From Ignavibacteriales bacterium (GTDB lineage: Bacteria > Bacteroidota > Ignavibacteria > Ignavibacteriales > Melioribacteraceae): a stretch of 64,000 nt of DNA. The position numbers and the translations under genes were made by a program. The stretch is taken from contig JACOUS010000027.1 in NCBI GenBank assembly GCA_016177735.1, forward strand, positions 1-64,000, written 5' to 3'. The notes under the pieces were generated by a model, which was not told where the DNA came from, did not search any database, and worked only from the letters and a program-made list of their open reading frames with translations. Shown piece after piece: positions 45,278 through 53,541 of this stretch. Every line of letters begins with the position of its first letter. Position 1 is the stretch's first letter.

Positions 45278-46456
45278 CTACAACGAATAACCGAGACCAA
45301 TTTTGACAATTGTTTGTTTGCGCCAGTCGCCGGAAAACATATGGCTGTCTGCTAATGATAGATCCAGATCAAAGCCGGAATATTTAACATTAACACCAGC
45401 GGTTAAATAAACGGCACTCTCACTTTCTTCCACATTGAAATATCTTGTAAGCTCCGTATTGTATTTTCTTGTCGAAGAAAAAAGTCCCGCAGACAAAGCA
45501 ATATTTTCAAAGAGCGAGTAAGCCGCACTGCTTGAAAAATTAATCTGATTAAGATAGCCGTTGCCCGAATCGTTCCAAAATACGGATGATATACTGCCGA
45601 GAATTCTTAATTCATCATTTACACCAAAATCAATATCAAACATTAATTTAGCCGGTATTCTGCCGGATAAATAAACCGGAAGATAATTTATAACGTAAGG
45701 TTCCCCCAGCGTTGTATCGGGTCTATTAATAGCTAAATCTTTATATGTGGAATATTTCGAAAATTCCATTGGGCTTTCATAAAATAATCCTACACCCAAT
45801 TTATTACCGCCGGGTAGATTACTATAATAATTTGCACCGACAGCAAAACTGAAACCAAAGACCTTTTCATCAAGAAAGAATTGGTCTAATTGTTCACGTG
45901 CATGCAAAACATTTCTATTAATTCTGAACCCGAGACTTATTTCATCATTCGATTGGAAAATATTTTCAACCGAATAAGAAGTTATTAGAGAATAACTTTG
46001 TATTGTTGTTTCAAAGACCGGCTCAAAAGTTTGACCGATTCCATCAGGATTTTCAGGTGTTGTGAATGAAATAGGACCAACATCAAGTTTCCCGTTATAT
46101 GCTTGCCCAAAACCAAATCCAATTCTGAAATTTTCATACGAATAAACTATACCAAAAGATTCCGGCAATTCCTCTGCCATTCTCGAATATCCGATATGTG
46201 CTATGTATGCTTCGTCGATTTTAGATTCGAACTGATATGAAAAACCTACGGAAAGATTATCAAAGCTATTTAGAGCAGATGGATTGAGATATCCAATATT
46301 CTCTACTTTATTCACCAATGTGGAAGCGCCATAACTGCTGATTGCGCCTTTGCTGAATGCTTGAATTAATGGTGTCGTAATATTCTGCGATGCTACTTGC
46401 GAAGAAACTCGTGTGAATGGAAAAAGGATTAATGACAGAACAAGAATTTTTTTCAT
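45278..46456 (-). CDS. Outer-membrane beta-barrel protein
   Basis: 392 residues. The start at 46456 begins a signal peptide (MKKILVLSLILFPFTRVSSQ) preceded by GAGGG. The remainder is alternating amphipathic strands (YNGKLDVGPISFTTPENPDG and others) ending with an aromatic-rich strand, as in FadL/OmpP1-type or PorV-like barrels. The segment ISSYGASTLVNKVENIGYLN near the start resembles the hatch of FadL-like proteins. Ligand unknown. Confidence 0.7.
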   Translation of the reverse strand: MKKILVLSLILFPFTRVSSQVASQNITTPLIQAFSKGAISSYGASTLVNKVENIGYLNPSALNSFDNLSVGFSYQFESKIDEAYIAHIGYSRMAEELPESFGIVYSYENFRIGFGFGQAYNGKLDVGPISFTTPENPDGIGQTFEPVFETTIQSYSLITSYSVENIFQSNDEISLGFRINRNVLHAREQLDQFFLDEKVFGFSFAVGANYYSNLPGGNKLGVGLFYESPMEFSKYSTYKDLAINRPDTTLGEPYVINYLPVYLSGRIPAKLMFDIDFGVNDELRILGSISSVFWNDSGNGYLNQINFSSSAAYSLFENIALSAGLFSSTRKYNTELTRYFNVEESESAVYLTAGVNVKYSGFDLDLSLADSHMFSGDWRKQTIVKIGLGYSL

Positions 46457-46668
46457 ATCGCCCTCAAGATTTTTGAATGATAACCTTTCCAATTCTGATT
46501 AAGTAAAATATTGATATTAAATTTATTGAATCAGATACAACTATCGCAATGCATTTTATTCGGTACTTTTTGTTGAGTAAACATGTTGTGAACGCCATAC
46601 ATAAAATTTACTGTTGTGTGAAAAAAATTCTTTCCCTACTTGCATTTCAAAATCTGATTCATTATTTA

Positions 46669-46686
46669 TGTAACCAATTGGTTACA
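46669..46686. promoter_or_regulatory. Perfect 18-bp operator palindrome
   Basis: TGTAACCAATTGGTTACA is its own reverse complement and lies 19 bp before the ArsR-type gene. It is the likely binding site of that regulator, controlling itself and the SRPBCC genes downstream. Confidence 0.8.
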
Positions 46687-46704
46687 CATTTATTAAACGG
46701 AATT

Positions 46705-47034
46705 ATGAGAAGAGATGTTTTTCAAGCGATAGCAGATCCCAACAGAAGAGCAATTATTAGTCTGCTTGCCGATAAGCAATTAACACTAAACAGCATTGCA
46801 GAAAATTTTGAGATAAGCAGACCGGCTATTTCAAAACATATTAAAATTCTTTCCGAATGCGGACTTGTTACGGTTAAACAAAAAGGACGTGAACGATACT
46901 GTGAGGTTCAACTCGAAAAATTAAACGTGGTTTCCAACTGGGTTGAGCAGTACAGAAAATTCTGGGAAGAGAAACTTGATGCACTCGAAAATTATTTGAA
47001 CGAACTTCAAGCAAAGGAGAAAAAAGATGAGTAA
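46705..47034 (+). CDS. ArsR-family transcriptional repressor
   Basis: 110 residues from the ATG at 46705; longer in-frame starts would run through the operator. Winged helix: VFQAIADPNRRAIISLL, SIAENFEISRPAISKHIKIL, then GLVTVKQKGRERYCEVQ. No metal-site cysteines are visible, so it belongs to the subtype usually found with AHSA1 proteins. Its stop overlaps the start of the first SRPBCC gene by 8 bp. Confidence 0.9.
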   Translation: MRRDVFQAIADPNRRAIISLLADKQLTLNSIAENFEISRPAISKHIKILSECGLVTVKQKGRERYCEVQLEKLNVVSNWVEQYRKFWEEKLDALENYLNELQAKEKKDE

Positions 47035-47569
47035 CAAAATAAATAGTACAGTTAAAGAAACTGAACAAAAGGAACTTGTCATAACAAGAATCTTTGATGC
47101 GCCGCGCGAACTTGTTTGGAAAGCGTGGACAGAACCCGAACGTTTGGCAAGATGGTGGGGACCTAAAAGTTTTCCGATTGCGGTAAACAAATTAGATCTC
47201 CGTTCCGGTGGAATTTTCCATTACAGTATGCAAGCTTCGCCGGATAATGTTTGGTGGGGGCGGTTCGTTTATCAAGAAGTTATTCCCCCGGAAAAACTTG
47301 TTTTCATTAGTTCCTTTTCGGACGAGCAATGCGGCGTAACGCGTCACCCGCTAAGTTCAACATGGCCTCTCGAAACTTTAACCATACTCACACTTTCCGA
47401 AGAGAACGGCAAAACTTTACTCACGCTTCGCGGATATCCGATTAATGCAAGCGAAGAAGAACGTACAACATTCGAATCCAACTTCACGTCTGTACAACAA
47501 GGCTTCAAAGGTACATTCGAGCAACTTGATGAATATCTTTCAACTATTACGAAAGGATCAATCAAATGA
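47027..47569 (+). CDS. AHSA1/SRPBCC-domain protein 1
   Basis: 180 residues, one START-like helix-grip domain with the family opening ITRIFDAPRELVWKAWTEPE and LARWWGPKSF. These proteins bind hydrophobic ligands in a cavity; a catalytic role is not established. It overlaps the ArsR gene upstream and the next SRPBCC gene downstream (4 bp), so the three are translationally coupled. Confidence 0.88.
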   Translation: MSNKINSTVKETEQKELVITRIFDAPRELVWKAWTEPERLARWWGPKSFPIAVNKLDLRSGGIFHYSMQASPDNVWWGRFVYQEVIPPEKLVFISSFSDEQCGVTRHPLSSTWPLETLTILTLSEENGKTLLTLRGYPINASEEERTTFESNFTSVQQGFKGTFEQLDEYLSTITKGSIK

Positions 47570-48060
47570 GCACAGCACAAATAGATATCGACAAAAAAGA
47601 AAATGTGCTTACCATTACGCGCATTTTCAACGCACAGCGTGAACTTGTTTGGAAAGCATGGACAGACCCAAAACATTTTATGCAATGGTGGGGACCAAAA
47701 AACTATACAACACCTACTTGTAAAATAGATTTACGTGTTGGCGGTAAACTTTTTTATTGCATGCGCTCTCCCGAAGGAGATGACTTATGGGCAATCGGTG
47801 TTTACAAAGAAATAAATCCTCCCGAAAAAATTGTTTTCTCGGATAGTTTTGCCGATGCCGAAGGCAATATAGTTTCTGCTCAATATTACGGCATGAGTTC
47901 CGATATTCCCCTCGAGATGCTGATATCTGTAACATTCGAAGATCTTGGCGGCAAAACAAAAATGACATTGAAACACGAAGGTCTGCCGAAGGTTGAGATA
48001 GATATGGCCGGTACCGGCTGGAGCGAATCGCTCGATAGACTTGAAGAGTTCTTAAAATAA
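47566..48060 (+). CDS. AHSA1/SRPBCC-domain protein 2
   Basis: 164 residues and a full single domain: ITRIFNAQRELVWKAWTDPK, MQWWGPKNYTTP, and the C-terminal helix GWSESLDRLEEFLK. It is close in sequence to its neighbours, indicating tandem duplication. It starts inside the stop region of the previous gene. Confidence 0.88.
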   Translation: MSTAQIDIDKKENVLTITRIFNAQRELVWKAWTDPKHFMQWWGPKNYTTPTCKIDLRVGGKLFYCMRSPEGDDLWAIGVYKEINPPEKIVFSDSFADAEGNIVSAQYYGMSSDIPLEMLISVTFEDLGGKTKMTLKHEGLPKVEIDMAGTGWSESLDRLEEFLK

Positions 48061-48076
48061 TTTACGGGAGAAAATC

Positions 48077-48493
48077 ATGTTCATCTTTGATAAATGGAAA
48101 ACATTCGCACCGTATTTTCAAAGTGCACTTCGAATTATTTCCGCATTAATATTTATTACTGCCGGAACAATGAAGCTCTTTGCTTTTCCGATGGGAATGC
48201 CGCCGGATGGAAGTACTGCGGAATTTATGACACAAGTTTGGATCGGCGGATTTCTCGAAGTGTTCGGCGGCTTATTAATAGTTATTGGTTTTTACACACG
48301 TCCGGCTGCATTTATTTTATCGGGAGAGATGGCAGTTGCATATTTTCAATTCCACGCACAGCAAGGTTTCTGGCCCACAATGAACGGAGGGATACCGGCT
48401 ATTCTTTACTGCTTTATCTTTCTCTATTTCTCTGCCGCCGGAGCCGGACCGTTGAGCGTTGATTCTCTACTAAAGAAAAAAACGCAAACCTAA
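48077..48493 (+). CDS. DoxX-family membrane protein
   Basis: 138 residues with four membrane segments: ISALIFITAGTMKLF, GGFLEVFGGLLIVIGFY, AAFILSGEMAVAYF and IPAILYCFIFLYFSAAG. DoxX-like proteins are often tied to redox or thiol stress, but their chemistry is poorly defined. It lies 16 bp behind SRPBCC protein 2 in the same operon. Confidence 0.85.
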   Translation: MFIFDKWKTFAPYFQSALRIISALIFITAGTMKLFAFPMGMPPDGSTAEFMTQVWIGGFLEVFGGLLIVIGFYTRPAAFILSGEMAVAYFQFHAQQGFWPTMNGGIPAILYCFIFLYFSAAGAGPLSVDSLLKKKTQT

Positions 48494-48545
48494 TTTGATT
48501 GATGCAATTTTTCGAAATCGATCAATGAAATAGAAGGAAGAATCA

Positions 48546-49019
48546 ATGAAAGAAATAATTAATAAACCTGAAACAATCAGCGACCGCGAACTTTCAATCA
48601 CGAGAATACTCAACGCACCGCGCGAACTTGTGTGGAAAGTTTGGACAGAACCCGAACACATAAAACATTGGTGGGGACCAAACGGATTCACAAACACAAT
48701 TCACAAAATGGAAGTACACCCCGGTGGTGTTTGGGATTTTATAATGCATGGTCCCGATGGAGTAGATTATCCAAACAAAATCACATACATCGAAGTGAAA
48801 AAGCCTGAACGGCTAGTTTACAATCACGGAGATGAAGAAAAGCCGGGATTTTTTCATGTGACAGTAACATTTGAAGAACATGACGGAAAAACAAAACTTT
48901 ACATGTGTGGACTATTCAACACAAAAGAAGAACGCGATGAAGTTGTGAAGAAGTTTAAAGCAGATGAAGGAATGAAGCAAACAATATCGCGCCTCGAAGA
49001 ATATCTTACAAAAGTGTGA
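48546..49019 (+). CDS. AHSA1/SRPBCC-domain protein 3
   Basis: 157 residues: SITRILNAPRELVWKVWTEP, IKHWWGPNGFTNT, and helix GMKQTISRLEEYLTKV. It is closest to proteins 1 and 2. GAAGGAAG precedes the start. It is part of the ArsR-led cluster. Confidence 0.88.
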   Translation: MKEIINKPETISDRELSITRILNAPRELVWKVWTEPEHIKHWWGPNGFTNTIHKMEVHPGGVWDFIMHGPDGVDYPNKITYIEVKKPERLVYNHGDEEKPGFFHVTVTFEEHDGKTKLYMCGLFNTKEERDEVVKKFKADEGMKQTISRLEEYLTKV

Positions 49020-49056
49020 GTAAAAAATTCACAATAAAAACTATAAAGGATAAGAG

Positions 49057-49494
49057 ATGAAGAACGAACCATTCATCATCGAACGAACTTTCAACGCAAA
49101 CATTGAAAAAGTTTGGCAAGCCATTACCGACAAGAGCGAAATGAAAAAATGGTATTTCGATCTCGCAGAATTCAAACCGGAAGTCGGTTTCGAATTTCAA
49201 TTTTACGGCGGCACACCGGAAAAACAATGGCTGCATCTTTGCAAGATCACCGAAGTGATCGAGAAACAAAAACTTACTTATAGCTGGAAGTACGACGGCT
49301 ACTCAGGTATTTCGTATGTAACATTTGAATTATTTGCAGAACAAAACATGACAAGATTGAAGTTAACTCATGCCGGCTTGGAAAGTTTCCCGATAGAGCA
49401 AGTTCCGGAATTCAAGAAAGAAAATTTTGTGGAAGGCTGGACGGGTTTGATCGGCAGATCACTCAAAGAATATTTGGAAGCTGCCGGTAAATAA
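49057..49494 (+). CDS. AHSA1/SRPBCC-domain protein 4
   Basis: 145 residues: IERTFNANIEKVWQAITDKS, MKKWYFDLAEFKPEVGFEF, and the final helix GLIGRSLKEYLEA. It is more diverged than proteins 1-3 (KWYF instead of WWGP), so probably an older copy with a different ligand. Confidence 0.87.
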   Translation: MKNEPFIIERTFNANIEKVWQAITDKSEMKKWYFDLAEFKPEVGFEFQFYGGTPEKQWLHLCKITEVIEKQKLTYSWKYDGYSGISYVTFELFAEQNMTRLKLTHAGLESFPIEQVPEFKKENFVEGWTGLIGRSLKEYLEAAGK

Positions 49495-49610
49495 AGTTGT
49501 AAGTAGAGGCAAAGTTTCAACAAAATGGAATAGTGTTTGTCTTTGCACAATTTAAAGCAATTGCCGGTTTCATAATTAACCATTAATTCCAAACAAAAAA
49601 TTTAATAAGC

Positions 49611-50057
49611 ATGAAAACATCGGATTACCAACAAAGCTTGAGCATCAATTCGGCAGATAAAGAAATTTTTGAATCACTAACTTCGCGGATACCTGAATGG
49701 TGGACGGAGAAATTTGAAGGTTCTGCAAAAAAAGTAAGTGAAAAATTTACTGTCCATTTTGGCGGTACATTGAAAACAATGTTGATTGAAGAAGCTGCTC
49801 CAAATAAGAAAGTAGTCTGGCGGTGTATCGATGCTTACATTGATGTAAATGAATTCGAAAACAAAAAAGAATGGATAGGGACAAAAATAATTTGGGAGAT
49901 CGTACCGGACAGCCCGAACACAAAATTAAATTTAACACACGAGGGTCTGACTTCAGATTTTGAGTGCTACTCCGTCTGTATAAAAGGATGGGATTTTTTT
50001 CTGCAAAGTTTATTTGAGCTTCTTGTAAACGGAAAAGGAATGCCAAATAAAAACTGA
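49611..50057 (+). CDS. SRPBCC-domain protein 5
   Basis: 148 residues: YQQSLSINSADKEIFESLTS, IPEWWTEKFEG, and the C-terminal helix CIKGWDFFLQSLFELLVNG. It lacks the WWGP motif and resembles the SRPBCC proteins of the type found alone with ArsR genes. The 117-bp gap upstream may hold a separate promoter. Confidence 0.82.
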   Translation: MKTSDYQQSLSINSADKEIFESLTSRIPEWWTEKFEGSAKKVSEKFTVHFGGTLKTMLIEEAAPNKKVVWRCIDAYIDVNEFENKKEWIGTKIIWEIVPDSPNTKLNLTHEGLTSDFECYSVCIKGWDFFLQSLFELLVNGKGMPNKN

Positions 50058-50150
50058 TTTATGTAACTGTTTGCATGGATTCCAAAATAATGATTCGTCC
50101 TTTTTAGAATTGGAACTCCATGCAATCTGCATTTGTTTGAGAAGTAAATA

Positions 50151-50174
50151 ATATATCGAAATACTTCAATATAT
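50151..50174. promoter_or_regulatory. Operator-like palindrome before the second ArsR gene
   Basis: Half-sites ATATATCGAAAT and, reverse-complemented, ATATATTGAAGT match at 10 of 12 positions. The site ends 1 bp before the start codon, so a bound repressor would also cover the translation start. Confidence 0.65.
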
Positions 50175-50175
50175 C

Positions 50176-50466
50176 ATGAAAGGTACAGAAGATTATATAG
50201 TAAAAATTTCTAAGGCTCTTTCTGATAAGACAAGATTGCTGATATTAAAAGAAGTTGCAAAGAAAGGTGGTATCGGCTTAACTTGTTCCGGGGCTGAAGA
50301 AATAGCCGATCTCTCACAGCCGACTGTTTCGCATCATATAAAAATACTTGTGGAAGCGGAGCTCTTAAAGGCAGAGAAAAACGGCAGATGTGTAATTCTT
50401 TCGGTCAATAAAGAAACTCTGGATGAATTTGGCTCATTGATTTTTGATTCTTTCAAGAATTTGTAA
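50176..50466 (+). CDS. ArsR-family regulator, second copy
   Basis: 96 residues. Winged helix with IVKISKALSDKTRLLILKEV, IADLSQPTVSHHIKILVEAE and LLKAEKNGRCVILSV. There is one Cys (LTCSG) and no obvious metal-site pair. No Shine-Dalgarno sequence is visible and the operator-like palindrome abuts the start, so the message may be nearly leaderless. Confidence 0.87.
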   Translation: MKGTEDYIVKISKALSDKTRLLILKEVAKKGGIGLTCSGAEEIADLSQPTVSHHIKILVEAELLKAEKNGRCVILSVNKETLDEFGSLIFDSFKNL

Positions 50467-50817
50467 AAACATTTTCTCATTTATATAGCAATACGTTTCA
50501 AAAGTAAACGTTCTCAGAGATAAGTTTTGCATTAAATTTTACAATTCTTTAATTAGGTAGAAGATTTTTGCCAAGTCATTTCTCCCCAAAACAAAAACAA
50601 AATTTATTACTCAATTATACACTTAGGTATTTGAAAGGAATATTTTATGTTATTTAAAATAGAATACATACCAGTAATAAAACGAAGCTTTGAACGAACG
50701 GCTTGTGTTAGCTTTTAATCCGTTTCTCGTTCAACAAAATTATTTCCCAATCGGAATCTGAACTATTACATAATCTAATTTTACCGCGGTTAATCCCGGC
50801 AAAAGGAAGGTACTGTT
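50467..50817 (+). promoter_or_regulatory. 351-bp leader of the efflux operon, with hairpin and possible leader peptide
   Basis: TTGAACGA (50690-50697) pairs with TCGTTCAA (50727-50734), and CGG pairs with CCG inside. Before it, GAAAGGAA precedes an ATG at 50647 that opens a 23-codon frame ending inside the hairpin loop (stop 50716-50718). This could be a translation-coupled leader for the RND operon. The remainder shows nothing else. Confidence 0.4.
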
Positions 50818-52389
50818 ATGCAAAAAAATATTCATCGAATAATATTAATTTTTTCAATTCTGTTTTTGGATTCATCATTTGCGATTAAAGCACAAACATC
50901 TGTAAATCCCGATAGTTCGCTTCAATCAATTTTAAACGGACTTGAAGGAACCGAACTTACTTTAGCGCAAGCACAAGAGTATGCTTTAAAAAATTCAACA
51001 TCGATCCGCAGAGCAGAAGCCGGATATCTTGCCGCTGCCGGTTCTCTTCGAAGAGAACGCGGTTTCTTCGATCCGGAATTGTTCTTCAGAATTAATTATG
51101 AAGATATAAAAGAACCAACGGCTTCATTCTTTGCCGGTGCAGATGTTTTGATTACAAAATCGACTACATCTCAAACCGGTTTGAAAATGAATCTTCCGAT
51201 CGGAACTCAATTAGAATTATCATTGAACACACTCAGTTTAAAAACCAATTCGCAGTTTGCATTTTTAAATCCCGAATACGATGCATTTGGAAGCCTGAGT
51301 TTCCGGCAGCCGCTGCTCGGCGGGTTTACCGCATCGGGAAGAAAAACACTTACGAGTGCCGAACTTCAATTTGAAGCCGAACAAAAACGATACGAGCAAG
51401 AAGTTGTTGCAATAAATTCCCAAATAGAAAAAACATATTGGAACTTATATACATCGGTTCGTGATTATGCAGTACAAAAACTTACACGAGACCGTGCTGC
51501 AGCATTTTTAAAAGAAACAGAACTCCGTCAGCAAGCCGGTTTGGTTGGTCCTAATCAAACGGCAAGTGCAAAAACTTTTTTGGCTCAGCAAGAATTATTA
51601 CTTATCGACCGCGAAGAACAACTCGATGCTCAATCCGATCAACTTGCCGTGTTAATCGGTGTGCGTCCCGAAAAAGGATCGGTGCGTTTCAAAGTAATTG
51701 ATAATCCTCCGAACAATTTTTCGGTTGTACCGGTTGAAGAAATAATCGAGAATGCATTCGACAACAATCTTGAATTGCAAGCTGCGCAAAAAGATCTTGA
51801 TGCAATTAATATACTTGCAGATGCCGCAAGCTGGGAAGCACTGCCGCGTGTTGATCTTACCGGTTCGCTTGTCAGCACCGGTATCGGCGGTGATTCGAAA
51901 GATATTATTTTCGGCGGCGATACTCTTCGTACAACATCGGGCGGAAGTTTTGGCGATGTTTTGAACCAGGTATTTAAAAGAAAATTCCCGGGATGGAATA
52001 TCGGTGTGGAAGTAAGCCTGCCGATTGGTTTGCGAAAAGGACTTGGTGAAAAAGATAGATTGGAAGCAACAGCGCTCAATGTTCAGCAAAGATATGTTGA
52101 GCTTTCGCGAATTTTGGAACAGCAGATACGCGCTGCTCATCGTGAATTATCTCACGGCGGCAATCGTCTTAAAGCCGCATCGGAAGGTGTTGAAGCGGCT
52201 CAAGAACAAGTGCGCATCGGTACAATTGAATTTCAAAACGGACGCATTACAGCTTTCGAACTTGTTCGTCTCAACGAAGATTTTGCAATTGCACAGCGCA
52301 GCTATTCGCAAGCACTCGTTCAAACGGTTAATGCAATTGCCACATTGAAACAATTAACTTCAGGAAAATATCCTGTTACAACAAATTAA
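50818..52389 (+). CDS. TolC-family outer-membrane efflux protein
   Basis: 523 residues with a signal peptide (about 1-27). Two structural repeats of long alpha-helices hold the segments LTLAQAQEYALKNSTSIRRA and IIENAFDNNLELQAAQKDL, as in TolC. It would form the trimeric outer-membrane channel for the RND pump encoded downstream. It lies 13 bp before the adaptor gene. Confidence 0.92.
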   Translation: MQKNIHRIILIFSILFLDSSFAIKAQTSVNPDSSLQSILNGLEGTELTLAQAQEYALKNSTSIRRAEAGYLAAAGSLRRERGFFDPELFFRINYEDIKEPTASFFAGADVLITKSTTSQTGLKMNLPIGTQLELSLNTLSLKTNSQFAFLNPEYDAFGSLSFRQPLLGGFTASGRKTLTSAELQFEAEQKRYEQEVVAINSQIEKTYWNLYTSVRDYAVQKLTRDRAAAFLKETELRQQAGLVGPNQTASAKTFLAQQELLLIDREEQLDAQSDQLAVLIGVRPEKGSVRFKVIDNPPNNFSVVPVEEIIENAFDNNLELQAAQKDLDAINILADAASWEALPRVDLTGSLVSTGIGGDSKDIIFGGDTLRTTSGGSFGDVLNQVFKRKFPGWNIGVEVSLPIGLRKGLGEKDRLEATALNVQQRYVELSRILEQQIRAAHRELSHGGNRLKAASEGVEAAQEQVRIGTIEFQNGRITAFELVRLNEDFAIAQRSYSQALVQTVNAIATLKQLTSGKYPVTTN

Positions 52390-52402
52390 GAAGGAGTCGA
52401 TT

Positions 52403-53482
52403 ATGTTTAACCATAAATCTTCATTCCGCCGGGTAATTCTTTTTATTCTTTTGATGCCGGCAATTTTATTTACCGCCGGCTGTTCCGAACAAAAAGCCAA
52501 CGGTGGATTTTCGATGCCGCCGATGCCTGTAGAAGTTGCACAAGTTATTAAACAAAACGTCGCGGATAAATTTGAAGCGGTCGGTACTATCGAAGCAAGC
52601 AAAGCAATCACGGTTGTGTCGGAAATTGATGCGTCGGTTATAAGTCTTCCATTTGAAGAAGGGAATCATATTAAATCAGGGGAATTGATTGCGCAGCTTG
52701 ATGATTCACAATTATCGGCAGAAGTCATACGTGCAGAAGCAATTTACACGCAAAGCCAATCTACTTACACCCGTGTAAAAAAAATAGTTGAACAGAATGC
52801 CGGCACTCCCCAAGATTTGGATGATGCTTTTGCTTCCTTAAAAGTTGCCGAAGCAAATTTGAAATTGGCGAAAGCCCGTCTTGCAAAAACTCACATCACG
52901 GCACCGTTCGATGGAATAATCGGTGCACGCAAAGTAAGCATCGGTACATTTTTGAGAACGGGACTGGCAATTGCAGAGCTTGCAAATCTTGATGAGATAC
53001 GAGTAAGTTTTTCGGCGCCGGAACGTTTTCTTTCACAATTGAAAAGAGGTGCCGAAGTTTTTGTTTCTTCTCCGGCTTTTCCCGGTCATGAAGTAAAAGG
53101 AAGAATTATAGCAATCGAACCGGTGATCGATTCGGAAACACGTTCGGCAAGAATTGTTGCACGCGTTCCAAACCCGGGACAAAAATTCCGCTCCGGCATG
53201 TCAGCAAACATTACAGTTATCCTCAACGAAAGAGCCGCGGCTTTAACTATTCCTACTGAAGCAATATTTGCGAACGGAGATCAATCGTTTGTTTATATCG
53301 TTAACAAAGACAACACGGTAAAACGTAATGCTGTAAAAATCGGACTGCAATTAGCCGATGCAGTAGAAATTTTAGAAGGATTGGAACAAGGAATGCAAGT
53401 TATCCGCGCCGGTCATCAAAAACTTTTTGAAGGCGCTAAAGTTGTTCCGGTTAATTCGCAAGAAAGTGCACAGAAGCAATGA
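52403..53482 (+). CDS. RND efflux periplasmic adaptor (membrane fusion lipoprotein)
   Basis: 359 residues. Lipoprotein signal with Cys27 (FTAGC), then a lipoyl half-motif (VSEIDASVISLPFEEGNHIK), a short alpha-hairpin, the second lipoyl half (ITAPFDGIIGARKVSIGTFL) and a beta-barrel/membrane-proximal part (FRSGMSANITVIL). It joins the RND pump to the TolC channel. SD AGAAGGAG precedes the start. Confidence 0.93.
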   Translation: MFNHKSSFRRVILFILLMPAILFTAGCSEQKANGGFSMPPMPVEVAQVIKQNVADKFEAVGTIEASKAITVVSEIDASVISLPFEEGNHIKSGELIAQLDDSQLSAEVIRAEAIYTQSQSTYTRVKKIVEQNAGTPQDLDDAFASLKVAEANLKLAKARLAKTHITAPFDGIIGARKVSIGTFLRTGLAIAELANLDEIRVSFSAPERFLSQLKRGAEVFVSSPAFPGHEVKGRIIAIEPVIDSETRSARIVARVPNPGQKFRSGMSANITVILNERAAALTIPTEAIFANGDQSFVYIVNKDNTVKRNAVKIGLQLADAVEILEGLEQGMQVIRAGHQKLFEGAKVVPVNSQESAQKQ

Positions 53483-53541
53483 GTGCGTGTTTGCATGGAT
53501 GCATGTTTGTCTTCCTAAATTTTGAATAAAGGAGTTCTAAA

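Noticed and set aside
46549-46704. Longer N-terminus for the first ArsR gene
   Set aside because: It would translate through the perfect operator palindrome and adds no family sequence.
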